A stretch of DNA of 17,088 nucleotides from DAOUMU01 sp034409055. Its GTDB lineage: Bacteria; Chloroflexota; Anaerolineae; 4572-78; J111. The notes beneath the pieces are model-generated. The model was given only the letters and a program-made list of their open reading frames with translations, was not told the origin of the DNA and ran no database searches. This document shows positions 6,058 through 13,922 of the stretch, in pieces (position 1 is the first letter of the stretch; the number at the start of each line of letters is the position of its first letter). Position numbers and translations under genes: made by a program. Location: contig DAOUMU010000278.1 of assembly GCA_034409055.1 (NCBI GenBank), forward strand, positions 1 to 17,088. The letters are read 5' to 3'.

Positions 6058-7323
6058 TTGAGTAGTAAAGAATTTGATGTCAAAGACATAAATCTGGCTG
6101 AGCAGGGCCGGTCCCGTATTGAATGGGCCCTGAAGGAGATGCCTGTGCTCCGTTCCTTAATGGATCGTTTTCACCAGGAACGTCCCCTGGCCGGGGTTAA
6201 GATGAGTTGCTGTTTACACATCACCACCGAAACAGCTAACCTGGCTCGTACCCTCCAACTCGGTGGGGCTGACGTGGTCTTGACGGCCAGTAATCCGCTT
6301 AGTACTCAGGATGACGTGGCGGCCGCTCTGGTTTCTGTGTTCGAAATGCCAGTTTTTGCCATTAAAGGTGAGGATAATCAAACCTATTATCAACATCTTA
6401 ACGCTGCGCTTGACCATCGCCCCAACTTGACCATGGATGATGGGGCCGACCTGGTCAGTTTGTTACACAAAGATCGCACTCATCAAATCCCCGAAGTTAT
6501 TGGCGGCACTGAAGAAACCACGACCGGTATAATTCGCTTGCGGGCCATGGCAGCCGATGGCGCGCTTAAATTTCCGGTTTTGGCCGTCAATGATGCCAAC
6601 ACCAAGCACCTTTTCGACAACCGGTATGGTACAGGCCAGAGTACCATGGATGGCATTATCCGGGCGACAAATATTTTGATAGCCGGTAAAGTGTTTGTGG
6701 TCGCCGGCTACGGCTGGTGCAGTCGAGGCATTGCCATGCGCGCTCGGGGCTTGGGTGCTAACGTCATTATCACCGAAGTAAATCCGTTGAGAGCCTTGGA
6801 GGCCGTCATGGATGGTTTCCGGGTCATGCCCATGCTAGAGGCTGCGCCGCAGGCCGATTTCATCTGCTCTGCCACCGGCGACAAGAACGTCGTTGACAAG
6901 CAGCATTTTGAGGTGATGAAGGACGGTTGTTGCGTGGCCAACTCCGGCCATTTTAACGTAGAAATTAACATTCCTGCCCTGGAAGCAATGGCCGTTGAAA
7001 AGCGAATCCCCCGAGCTTTCGTGGATGAATATCGACTGGCTGATGGTCGTGCCATTCGTTTGCTGGGCGAAGGTCGCCTGGTCAACCTGGCTGCAGCCGA
7101 AGGCCATCCGGCCGCGGTAATGGATATGAGCTTTGCCAATCAAGCTCTGGGAGCGAGATACATGTTCCAAAACGGCCAGAATATGGAAAACAAAGTTTAC
7201 AGCATTCCCGAGGAGATTGACCAGGAAATTGCTCGTTTTAAGCTCGAATCGATGGGGATTAAAATTGATATCCTCACTCCTGAGCAAGAAGCCTACCTGA
7301 ATAGCTGGGAAGAAGGCACTTAA
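6058..7323 (+). CDS. ahcY: Adenosylhomocysteinase (S-adenosyl-L-homocysteine hydrolase)
   Basis: A 421-residue NAD-dependent enzyme that splits S-adenosylhomocysteine into homocysteine and adenosine, relieving product inhibition of methyltransferases. Visible features: CCLHITTETANL, MDDGADLV, GGTEETTTG, VNDANTKHLFDN (the Lys and Asp used in catalysis), GTGQS, and the NAD-binding Rossmann motif GYGWCSRG (217-224), then HFNVEI and LVNLAAAEGHP. It is the shorter form that lacks the roughly 40-residue insert of many bacterial enzymes. Its C-terminus (LTPEQEAYLNSWEEGT) is like archaeal and thermophile forms rather than the PDHYRY type. I place the start at the TTG at 6058, because AAGGAG (6046-6051) sits 6 bp before it. 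A GTG at 6043 is in frame but overlaps that ribosome binding site. It lies 119 bp after adoK and 97 bp before metK. No strong promoter is seen in either gap, so readthrough from mtnA is likely. Confidence 0.95.
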   Translation: MSSKEFDVKDINLAEQGRSRIEWALKEMPVLRSLMDRFHQERPLAGVKMSCCLHITTETANLARTLQLGGADVVLTASNPLSTQDDVAAALVSVFEMPVFAIKGEDNQTYYQHLNAALDHRPNLTMDDGADLVSLLHKDRTHQIPEVIGGTEETTTGIIRLRAMAADGALKFPVLAVNDANTKHLFDNRYGTGQSTMDGIIRATNILIAGKVFVVAGYGWCSRGIAMRARGLGANVIITEVNPLRALEAVMDGFRVMPMLEAAPQADFICSATGDKNVVDKQHFEVMKDGCCVANSGHFNVEINIPALEAMAVEKRIPRAFVDEYRLADGRAIRLLGEGRLVNLAAAEGHPAAVMDMSFANQALGARYMFQNGQNMENKVYSIPEEIDQEIARFKLESMGIKIDILTPEQEAYLNSWEEGT

Positions 7324-7420
7324 AGCAAATCATCCCGGTCTATATATCCTGACGCTCTTTATCTTTGCTGCTGGAAGTGTAGAAAAAAGAAATAATTTTA
7401 TAGTAAGGAGAACAAGTCTT

Positions 7421-8626
7421 ATGAGTACGACCTTTATGGCCTCTCCACAACTGTTTTTTACCAGTGAATCGGTTACCGAAGGTCATCCTGATAAAATGTG
7501 TGATCAGATCAGCGATGCCATCTTAGACTCTATTTTGGCAGAGGATCCCGCTGCCCGCGTCGCCTGCGAAACAGCCATTACCACCGGGCTGGTCTGTGTG
7601 ATGGGTGAAATCACCACCTCGACTTACGTAGACATTGCCGACATTGCCCGCCAGACCATCAAAGACATTGGTTATACCCGGGCCAAATATGGGTTTGATT
7701 ACGAAACCTGTGGCGTTATCGTCAGTATCAAAGAGCAATCTGCTGATATCGCCATGGGGGTTGATAAAGCCCTGGAAGCAAAAATAGGCGAGATGGACAA
7801 TGACCTGGATATTGGGGCCGGTGACCAGGGGATGATGATTGGCTTTGCTTGTAATGAAACGGAAGAGATGATGCCCTTGAGTATCTCATTGGCCCACCGC
7901 CTGTGCCAGCAATTGGCCGATGTTCGCAAGAATGGCACCATTGAGTACCTGCGTCCGGATGGCAAAAGCCAGGTGACAGTTGAGTATGCATACGGCAAGC
8001 CTAAACGGGTGGATACGGTGGTCATTTCTACCCAGCATAGCCCGGACGTCCACCAGGATGAAGTTCGAGCTGATATTATCGCTGAAGTCATTACCCCGGT
8101 TGTGCCCTATGATATGATCGACGATGACACCAAAATCTATATAAATCCCACGGGCCGTTTTGTCACCGGCGGCCCGATGGGCGATGCTGGCTTGACCGGT
8201 CGCAAGATTATTGTAGATACCTACGGTGGGATGGCGCGTCACGGTGGTGGAGCCTTCTCCGGTAAAGACCCAACGAAGGTGGACCGCTCGGCTGCTTATA
8301 TGACCCGTCATATTGCCAAAAATATTGTCGCCGCAGGTTTGGCGGATCGGATTGAGTTGCAAGTTAGCTACGCTATTGGCGTGGCTCATCCTCTGTCGCT
8401 GAACGTGGAAACCTTTGGCACCGGTAAAATTAGCGATGATAGAATCGTTGAGCTGGTCAAACAACATTTCGACCTGCGCCCGGCGGCCATCATCAAATAC
8501 CTTGATTTGCGCCGCCCCATTTACAAAGCCACGGCTGCCTATGGCCACTTTGGTCGTGATGATATTGATGCTCCCTGGGAAAAGACAGATAAAGCGGAGG
8601 TGCTGCGGCAAGCGGCGGGGTTATAA
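7421..8626 (+). CDS. metK: S-adenosylmethionine synthetase (methionine adenosyltransferase)
   Basis: A 401-residue enzyme that forms SAM from methionine and ATP, releasing phosphate and pyrophosphate. The family signatures are all present: SESVTEGHPDK (catalytic His22), the GAGDQG loop (132-137), PTGRFVTGGPMGDAGLTGRKIIVDTYGG, and GGGAFSGKDPTKVDRSAAY (the P-loop-like GGGAFSGKD at 275-283). Length is normal. AAGGAG lies 10 bp before the ATG at 7421; a second ATG five codons in is possible but less well placed. It is last in the SAM-cycle cluster and is followed by a strong terminator at 8665-8700. Together with ahcY, adoK and mtnA it gives the cell synthesis of SAM plus clearance of both SAH-derived adenosine and methylthioadenosine-derived sugar from one locus. 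Confidence 0.97.
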   Translation: MSTTFMASPQLFFTSESVTEGHPDKMCDQISDAILDSILAEDPAARVACETAITTGLVCVMGEITTSTYVDIADIARQTIKDIGYTRAKYGFDYETCGVIVSIKEQSADIAMGVDKALEAKIGEMDNDLDIGAGDQGMMIGFACNETEEMMPLSISLAHRLCQQLADVRKNGTIEYLRPDGKSQVTVEYAYGKPKRVDTVVISTQHSPDVHQDEVRADIIAEVITPVVPYDMIDDDTKIYINPTGRFVTGGPMGDAGLTGRKIIVDTYGGMARHGGGAFSGKDPTKVDRSAAYMTRHIAKNIVAAGLADRIELQVSYAIGVAHPLSLNVETFGTGKISDDRIVELVKQHFDLRPAAIIKYLDLRRPIYKATAAYGHFGRDDIDAPWEKTDKAEVLRQAAGL

Positions 8627-8664
8627 TAACCCTCCCCATCTTGATCGTAATTTTGTATAACCGG

Positions 8665-8700
8665 TTCCCCAACCTGTTACATGGGTTGGGGAATCTTTTA
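8665..8700 (+). terminator. Intrinsic terminator after metK
   Basis: A perfect 10-bp stem TTCCCCAACC/GGTTGGGGAA (8665-8674, 8684-8693) with a 9-nt loop, followed by TCTTTTA. It lies 39 bp after the metK stop and ends the SAM-cycle transcription unit. Confidence 0.85.
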
Positions 8701-8766
8701 TAAATGACGAACCACAAAATGCATTGAGTGGAGCAATAAACCCAAATTAAAAATTCCCCCTTCCGC

Positions 8767-8795
8767 TTGACAAAATCTATTTTTAGAGTTATATT
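8767..8795 (+). promoter_or_regulatory. Strong sigma70 promoter for rpoB
   Basis: Exact TTGACA (8767-8772), a 17-bp spacer, then TATATT (8790-8795). The same boxes and spacing occur before rpsL at 13107-13135. Transcription would start near 8802. Confidence 0.75.
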
Positions 8796-8801
8796 ATAGT
8801 T

Positions 8802-9113
8802 TTGCAATACGTTGTTTGCGTGCTTATTCACTAATACCCCATTCTGAGGTGAATTCCTCAATTACAATGCTGCTTTAATTTAATAACCTCTCCTCAGCAA
8901 AGTAGCTCCGATAGCTTTGTTCGACAACATCAGTGGTGATGACATATAAAAGTAAGGGGGTTAAGGTTTAGATTTACCTACCATCAGATGTGTTGCGTGA
9001 TATGTGAAAAAGACTAGACTGTACTCCTCATTCCACGTTTTAGGCCTTGTGCCCTACTGGAAGCCGCTTTTGTATTGCTGACTTTTAATTATCATTAAGG
9101 AGATTGTGTATTT
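8802..9113 (+). promoter_or_regulatory. Long untranslated leader of rpoB (about 310 nt), no recognised element
   Basis: No convincing coding frame lies between the promoter and the rpoB start. I see only short hairpins, for example TGAGG/CCTCA near 8843-8858 and CATCA/TGATG near 8926-8942, and no ribosomal-protein operator or riboswitch that I recognise. AAGGAG precedes the rpoB ATG. Confidence 0.4.
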
Positions 9114-12100
9114 ATGTCTTATAACTCCGCACGTAAAAAAAGTTATGCCCGTATTCCTGATATTCTTGAGTTACCCAGATTAATTGAGGTGCAGCTTGAG
9201 TCTTTTAAGGCGTTCCGAGAAGAGGGACTGCGTGAGCTTTTTGATGAAATATCACCCATTGTCAGCTTTAACAAAAATTTAGAACTGTATTTTTTGGATT
9301 ATCGCTTCGACGAACCCAAATACTCTGAAAAAGAATGTCGCGAGCGTGATATAACCTACGCCAGCCCACTGTGGGTTCAGGTTCGTTTGGTTAATAAAGA
9401 AACCGGTGAGATTCAAGAACAGGAAGTCTTTATGGGAGATTTCCCCCTGATGACGCCAAACGCTACCTTTGTTATTAATGGAGCTGAGCGTGTCGTTGTC
9501 TCCCAACTTATCCGTTCGCCGGGGGTTTACTTTACCGTAGAAGAAGATCGGGCCACGGGACGGAAACTGTGTTTTGCCAAGCTCATTCCTAATCGAGGAG
9601 CCTGGCTTGAATTTGAAACATCTCGACGTGATCTGATTTCGGTCAAGGTTGACCGGAAGCGCAAGCTGCCGGTGTCTGTTTTGTTACGAGCCATTCAATT
9701 TGTTAATCTTGATGAGGAAACGCTGAAGACAGCCATGAAGGACCCCAACATTTGTACCGACATGGGGTTGGGAACTGACGAGCATTTGTTGAGCCTTTTT
9801 GAAGATGTTGACACCGAATCTGATCATGCCTTTATCCCGGCCAGCATTGATAAAGATCCCACCAAGAATGTCAATGAAGCCTTACTTGAATTTTATAAAA
9901 AGTTACGCCCGGGTGACCCGCCAACCATTGATAACGCTGTCAATTTCTTGATGTCCTTGCTATTCTCACCTCGTCGTTATGATTTGAGCAAGGTGGGACG
10001 CTACAAACTAAATCGACGTCTGGGGTTAGATGTTCCCATTGAGCATCGCACTTTGACCGTAAAGGATTTGGTGCATGTAATAGCCCGGATGATTAGCATT
10101 AATAACGGTAAGATACCTCCTGATGATATCGATCATTTGGGCAATCGTCGAGTGAAAACTGTGGGTGAGTTAATCCAGAACCAGTTACGAGTCGGACTGC
10201 TGCGAATGGAGCGGGTGGTTCGTGAACGTATGTCAATTCGGGACCCCGAACAGATTTCACCGATGTCTCTTATCAACATTCGTCCGGTTGTAGCCGCTAC
10301 TCGTGAATTCTTTGGCGGCAGCCAGTTGTCACAATTTATGGATCAGACGAATCCATTGGCCGAACTGACCCACAAACGCACCTTAAGCGCCTTGGGACCT
10401 GGTGGTCTCCGGCGCGAACGGGCCGGTTTTGACGTACGTGACGTTCACCATAGTCACTACGGCCGTATTTGCCCCATTGAAACGCCCGAAGGGCCAAATA
10501 TCGGCTTGATTGGCCGTCTGGCTGCCTTTAGTCGGGTGAATGAGTATGGTTTCATTGAAACACCTTATCGCAAAGTCATCAAGAAAATTGAACCTGATGA
10601 TATTGATAACCTTGTTGGTAAAACAACCCGGACCGATGTTACAGATCCCAACACGGATGAGGTCGTCGTCCCAACCGAGACTCCGATTGATGAAGATATT
10701 GCGATTAAAATTGCCCAGTTGAATCTTGAAGAGCCGGTTTTAGTCAAGCCACAGGTTAGCGAAGAGATCGTTTATCTCTCGGCTGATGATGAAGATAATT
10801 ACACGATTGCTCAGGCCAATGCTCTTCTGAATGATAGGTTAGAATTTGTTAATGACAGGGTGAGTGTGCGCTATAATCAAACTTTTTTGTTTGAAACCGT
10901 CGAAAAGATTGATTATATGGACGTGTCCCCTAAGCAGATTGTGGGAATTAGCGCTGCTCTGATCCCCTTCCTTGAACATGACGATGCTAACCGGGCCTTG
11001 ATGGGGTCCAACATGCAGCGGCAGGCCGTTCCTCTCATTCGTCCCGAAGCATCAATTGTAGGCACCGGCATGGAGTATCAGGCTGCCATTGATTCTGGAC
11101 AGGTGATTATCGCTGAAGAAAGTGGTGAGGTGATTAGCGTTACCGGCAAGTCGGTTGTTGTGCGTCAAGAAGATGGTACGCATCACGAATATACTTTGCG
11201 AAAGTTTAACCGCTCTAATCAATCAACCTGTATTGACCAGCGGCCGATTGTGAATAAAGGCGACTGGGTAGAAACAGGAACCGCTCTGGCTGATTCAAGT
11301 TCGACAGACGGTGGTGAATTAGCGTTAGGCCAAAATGTACTCTGTGCCTTTCTCAGTTGGGAGGGAGGTAATTATGAAGATGCTATTCTGATTAGCGAAG
11401 AACTGGTCCGGTTGGATAAATTCACCTCGATTCACATTGAAAAACATGAAATAGAAGCCAGAGACACCAAGCTTGGTCCGGAAGAAATTACTCGTGATAT
11501 TCCTAACGTGGGTGAGGATGCCCTGAAAGATTTGGATGAAACCGGTGTGATTCGTGTAGGGGCAGAAGTTGGACCGGCCGATATTTTGGTGGGTAAGATC
11601 ACGCCCAAGGGTGAAACAGAATTAACCCCGGAAGAGAAATTACTGCGAGCTATTTTTGGCGAAAAAGCACGTGAGGTCAAAGACTCCAGTTTACGTCTGC
11701 CGCCCGGTGAAAAGGGCATTGTGGTCGATGTGAAAGAATTTTCTCGAGAGGAACATCGTGACCTGCCGACCGGAGTCGATCGAATGGTCCGAGTGATGGT
11801 GGCCCAGCGCCGCAAAATCACTGAGGGTGATAAAATGGCCGGTCGCCACGGTAACAAAGGTGTTATTTCCAAAGTAGTGCCCATTGAAGATATGCCTTAC
11901 CTTGAGGATGGTACACCGATTCAGATTATCCTTAACCCGCTGGGAGTGCCGGCCCGGATGAACATTGGCCAGATCCTTGAAACACATTTGGGCTGGGCTG
12001 CTCACCGATTGGGCTTTCGGGCGATCACTTCTGTGTTTGACGGTGCAGAAGAAGATGAAATCGCAGCAGAGTTGGCCCGGGCCTGGTTGGTGGATCATGC

Positions 12101-13055
12101 CTGGCAAGAAACTACGGATATGGCCTGGGACTGGATCGCTGACCAAGGTTATGAGACAGAAGACTTTGAAGATGAAGATGAAGCTCGCGCTTTGTATCTT
12201 ATCGAAACCCTGGGCGAAAAGGAATATGATGAGGAGCAGTTGGCCTCTGATCCGATTTATGCACGTCGTGTGGCCTTACGTGAATGGCTGAAGCAAAGGG
12301 GGTATGACCCGGATTTCTTATTGGCTTTTGAAGGGCAACGTCGTCCTAGAGAGATTGGGTTGGCTGCTCGCGGGGCTGTGCGCTTAATTTGCCTGCGCGA
12401 ATGGATGAGGGCTATGAAAAGGCGTATAGAAAAGGTGGCAGATGGACGGCGGTCGCCCACTCTTGAAAAGTTGGATCTGGATAAACTATCCGATGAAGAA
12501 ACTGACAAGTATGTTCTACAAGTTTCTCGAGAATTGCTTTTGCCTATGCCCACTACGGGTAAAATGGTCTTGTATAATGGCAAGACAGGCCAGGCCTTTG
12601 ATCAGCCTGTAACCATTGGGGTGATCAATATCCTGAAGCTGGCTCACTTAGTTGAAGATAAAGTACATGCCCGTTCGACTGGACCTTACAGTTTAGTTAC
12701 TCAACAGCCTCTGGGCGGTAAAGCTCAATTTGGTGGGCAGCGATTTGGTGAGATGGAAGTTTGGGCCTTGGAAGCTTACGGTGCGGCTCATATATTACAA
12801 GAGATGCTGACTGTTAAAAGTGATGATGTTGTGGGGCGCGTAAAAACATACGAAGCCATTGTTAAAGGTGAGCCAATTCAAGATCCCGGTCTGCCGGAAA
12901 GTTTCCGGGTGTTAGTTAAAGAATTACAATCTTTGGGCCTCTCGGTTGAAGTGATTTCCGAGAGTGACGAAAAAATGACTTTCGGCAAAGAAGAACAGAA
13001 AGAACGCTTGCCAAAACTTGGTTTGGGTTTGGGTATTCCAGGTGGAGTCCGGTAA
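9114..13055 (+). CDS. rpoB: DNA-directed RNA polymerase subunit beta
   Basis: A 1313-residue beta subunit of RNA polymerase. Recognised blocks: MTPNATFVINGAERVVVSQLIRSPG, the rifampicin region FFGGSQLSQFMDQTNPLAEL, the block after it (SALGPGGLRRERAGFDVRDVH), CPIETPEGPNIGLI, GEKAREVKDSSLRLP, GDKMAGRHGNKGV and GVPARMNIGQILETHLGW, and the C-terminal KVHARSTGPYSLVTQQPLGGKAQFGGQRFGEMEVWALEAYGA. Between FDGAEEDEI (975-983) and LPMPTTGKMVLYNG (from 1143) lies an extra acidic, Trp-rich stretch of about 155 residues (about 986-1140) that is absent from E. coli RpoB at this site; I infer a lineage-specific insert. In the rifampicin pocket Asp410 and His420 match E. coli D516 and H526, but Thr423 replaces R529. 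Unusually, rpoC does not follow; the next gene is rpsL, 415 bp downstream with its own promoter. AAGGAG lies upstream of the ATG. Confidence 0.98.
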   Translation: MSYNSARKKSYARIPDILELPRLIEVQLESFKAFREEGLRELFDEISPIVSFNKNLELYFLDYRFDEPKYSEKECRERDITYASPLWVQVRLVNKETGEIQEQEVFMGDFPLMTPNATFVINGAERVVVSQLIRSPGVYFTVEEDRATGRKLCFAKLIPNRGAWLEFETSRRDLISVKVDRKRKLPVSVLLRAIQFVNLDEETLKTAMKDPNICTDMGLGTDEHLLSLFEDVDTESDHAFIPASIDKDPTKNVNEALLEFYKKLRPGDPPTIDNAVNFLMSLLFSPRRYDLSKVGRYKLNRRLGLDVPIEHRTLTVKDLVHVIARMISINNGKIPPDDIDHLGNRRVKTVGELIQNQLRVGLLRMERVVRERMSIRDPEQISPMSLINIRPVVAATREFFGGSQLSQFMDQTNPLAELTHKRTLSALGPGGLRRERAGFDVRDVHHSHYGRICPIETPEGPNIGLIGRLAAFSRVNEYGFIETPYRKVIKKIEPDDIDNLVGKTTRTDVTDPNTDEVVVPTETPIDEDIAIKIAQLNLEEPVLVKPQVSEEIVYLSADDEDNYTIAQANALLNDRLEFVNDRVSVRYNQTFLFETVEKIDYMDVSPKQIVGISAALIPFLEHDDANRALMGSNMQRQAVPLIRPEASIVGTGMEYQAAIDSGQVIIAEESGEVISVTGKSVVVRQEDGTHHEYTLRKFNRSNQSTCIDQRPIVNKGDWVETGTALADSSSTDGGELALGQNVLCAFLSWEGGNYEDAILISEELVRLDKFTSIHIEKHEIEARDTKLGPEEITRDIPNVGEDALKDLDETGVIRVGAEVGPADILVGKITPKGETELTPEEKLLRAIFGEKAREVKDSSLRLPPGEKGIVVDVKEFSREEHRDLPTGVDRMVRVMVAQRRKITEGDKMAGRHGNKGVISKVVPIEDMPYLEDGTPIQIILNPLGVPARMNIGQILETHLGWAAHRLGFRAITSVFDGAEEDEIAAELARAWLVDHAWQETTDMAWDWIADQGYETEDFEDEDEARALYLIETLGEKEYDEEQLASDPIYARRVALREWLKQRGYDPDFLLAFEGQRRPREIGLAARGAVRLICLREWMRAMKRRIEKVADGRRSPTLEKLDLDKLSDEETDKYVLQVSRELLLPMPTTGKMVLYNGKTGQAFDQPVTIGVINILKLAHLVEDKVHARSTGPYSLVTQQPLGGKAQFGGQRFGEMEVWALEAYGAAHILQEMLTVKSDDVVGRVKTYEAIVKGEPIQDPGLPESFRVLVKELQSLGLSVEVISESDEKMTFGKEEQKERLPKLGLGLGIPGGVR

Positions 13056-13106
13056 TATTGATGTCAGTTAATGTTTTTGTAGTTTATCAACGAAACAGAA
13101 TAGAAC

Positions 13107-13135
13107 TTGACAAATTTTCTTATTTGTGTTATATT
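13107..13135 (+). promoter_or_regulatory. Strong sigma70 promoter for the rpsL-rpsG unit
   Basis: Exact TTGACA (13107-13112), a 17-bp spacer, then TATATT (13130-13135), the same boxes and spacing as the rpoB promoter. It lies 52 bp after the rpoB stop and gives a leader of about 330 nt before rpsL. Confidence 0.75.
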
Positions 13136-13146
13136 AAATACTTGTA

Positions 13147-13201
13147 TGTGAGCTTAAGGTAAAATAAAGAGAATCGCAAAAAAAGCAGTTCTCGGCTCAC
13201 A
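13147..13201 (+). repeat. 7-bp inverted repeat in the str leader
   Basis: TGTGAGC (13147-13153) and GCTCACA (13195-13201) are exact reverse complements 41 bp apart, just after the predicted transcription start. They could close a leader RNA domain; the role is unknown. Confidence 0.35.
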
Positions 13202-13223
13202 GAATAGGTACAGTTAGATAATC

Positions 13224-13260
13224 TACGAGGCCACCGGAGGTATTCTTCGGTGGCCTCGTA
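13224..13260 (+). terminator. Long hairpin in the str leader (possible attenuator or processing site)
   Basis: A perfect 13-bp stem (13224-13236 with 13248-13260, GAGGCCACC/GGTGGCCTC core) can extend to about 17 bp with two wobble pairs and a 3-nt loop. The downstream bases are TACTGCCAAAAGATTTT, with no immediate T-run. It is therefore not a textbook terminator, and its position after the promoter suggests regulation or processing. Confidence 0.5.
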
Positions 13261-13288
13261 TACTGCCAAAAGATTTTAACCATCTGTA

Positions 13289-13418
13289 GTAACTACCTAC
13301 TATGTCATTCTGAACAGGTGAAGAATCCCCAAGGTTTTGGTAAAGTAGATCTTTTGGGCCAAAGTTTTGGGGATTCCTTGTCGCTGCGATCCTCGGAATG
13401 ACATACGGGTAGGCAGTT
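13289..13418. mobile_element. MITE-like palindromic element with 10-bp flanking direct repeat
   Basis: About 130 bp of imperfect long inverted repeat. The left arm holds GTAACTACCTAC, ATGTCATTC and GAATCCCCAA; the right arm carries their complements (TTGGGGATTCC, GAATGACAT, GTAGGCAGTT), so the whole element folds on itself. It is flanked on both sides by the exact direct repeat ACCATCTGTA (13279-13288 and 13419-13428), as expected for a target-site duplication. It has no transposase frame and so would be a non-autonomous, MITE-type element. The GTCATTC...GAATCCCC core resembles palindromic repeats I recall from many bacterial genomes. It sits in the transcribed leader of rpsL. Confidence 0.75.
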
Positions 13419-13470
13419 ACCATCTGTAAGCCGGTATAACTTGATAGTATTATCAAAGGGGAGAGTTTCC

Positions 13471-13887
13471 TTGCCAACAATAAACCAACTAGTACGAAAA
13501 AGCCGTAAACTGAAGAAATCTAAAACCAAAGCTCCGGCATTACGTTTTACCTATAATGCCCTCAAGGGACGCATGCAGCCCGGTAAGGGGTCTCCACAAA
13601 AGCGTGGTGTTTGTACCCAGGTACGTACGATGACACCCAAAAAACCGAACTCTGCTTTGAGGAAAATTGCTCGTGTGCGCCTGTCAAACAGTATTGAGGT
13701 GACAGCCTATATTCCGGGTGAGGGGCATAATCTTCAGGAACACTCCGTGGTCTTGGTGCGTGGGGGGCGTGTTAAAGATTTACCTGGCGTTCGGTATCAT
13801 ATTGTGCGGGGCGCATTAGACTCGACAGGGGTCGACCTTAAAAGACGAGGTCGCTCTAAGTATGGGACTAAGCGGCCAAAGCGATAA
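13471..13887 (+). CDS. rpsL: 30S ribosomal protein S12
   Basis: A 138-residue S12, a decoding-centre protein of the small subunit. It starts PTINQLVRKSRKLKKSKT and has the conserved SPQKRGVCTQVRTMTPKKPNSALRK and GEGHNLQEHSVVLVRGGRVKDLPGVRYH. The lysines tied to streptomycin response (E. coli K42 and K87 equivalents) are present. Compared with E. coli there are about 14 extra residues between APAL and SPQKRGV (about 25-40, RFTYNALKGRMQPGKG), which I take to be a lineage feature. I chose the TTG at 13471 because AGGGGAG (13457-13463) lies 7 bp before it and the N-terminus then matches the family; the frame is open further upstream but that stretch is not conserved. It is first gene of the str cluster, with rpsG 35 bp downstream. 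The MITE-like element ends about 50 bp before its start. Confidence 0.97.
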   Translation: MPTINQLVRKSRKLKKSKTKAPALRFTYNALKGRMQPGKGSPQKRGVCTQVRTMTPKKPNSALRKIARVRLSNSIEVTAYIPGEGHNLQEHSVVLVRGGRVKDLPGVRYHIVRGALDSTGVDLKRRGRSKYGTKRPKR

Positions 13888-13922
13888 GTCAGGCACTATC
13901 CTGTTCAGGATTGGAGGAAATT

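Noticed and set aside
8493..8861. Minus-strand open frame over the metK end and terminator
   Set aside because: It runs antisense to metK and through the terminator and rpoB promoter, with no ribosome binding site or recognisable domain.
13223..13529. Minus-strand open frames in the rpsL leader
   Set aside because: They are made from the hairpin and the palindromic element and have no protein-like character.
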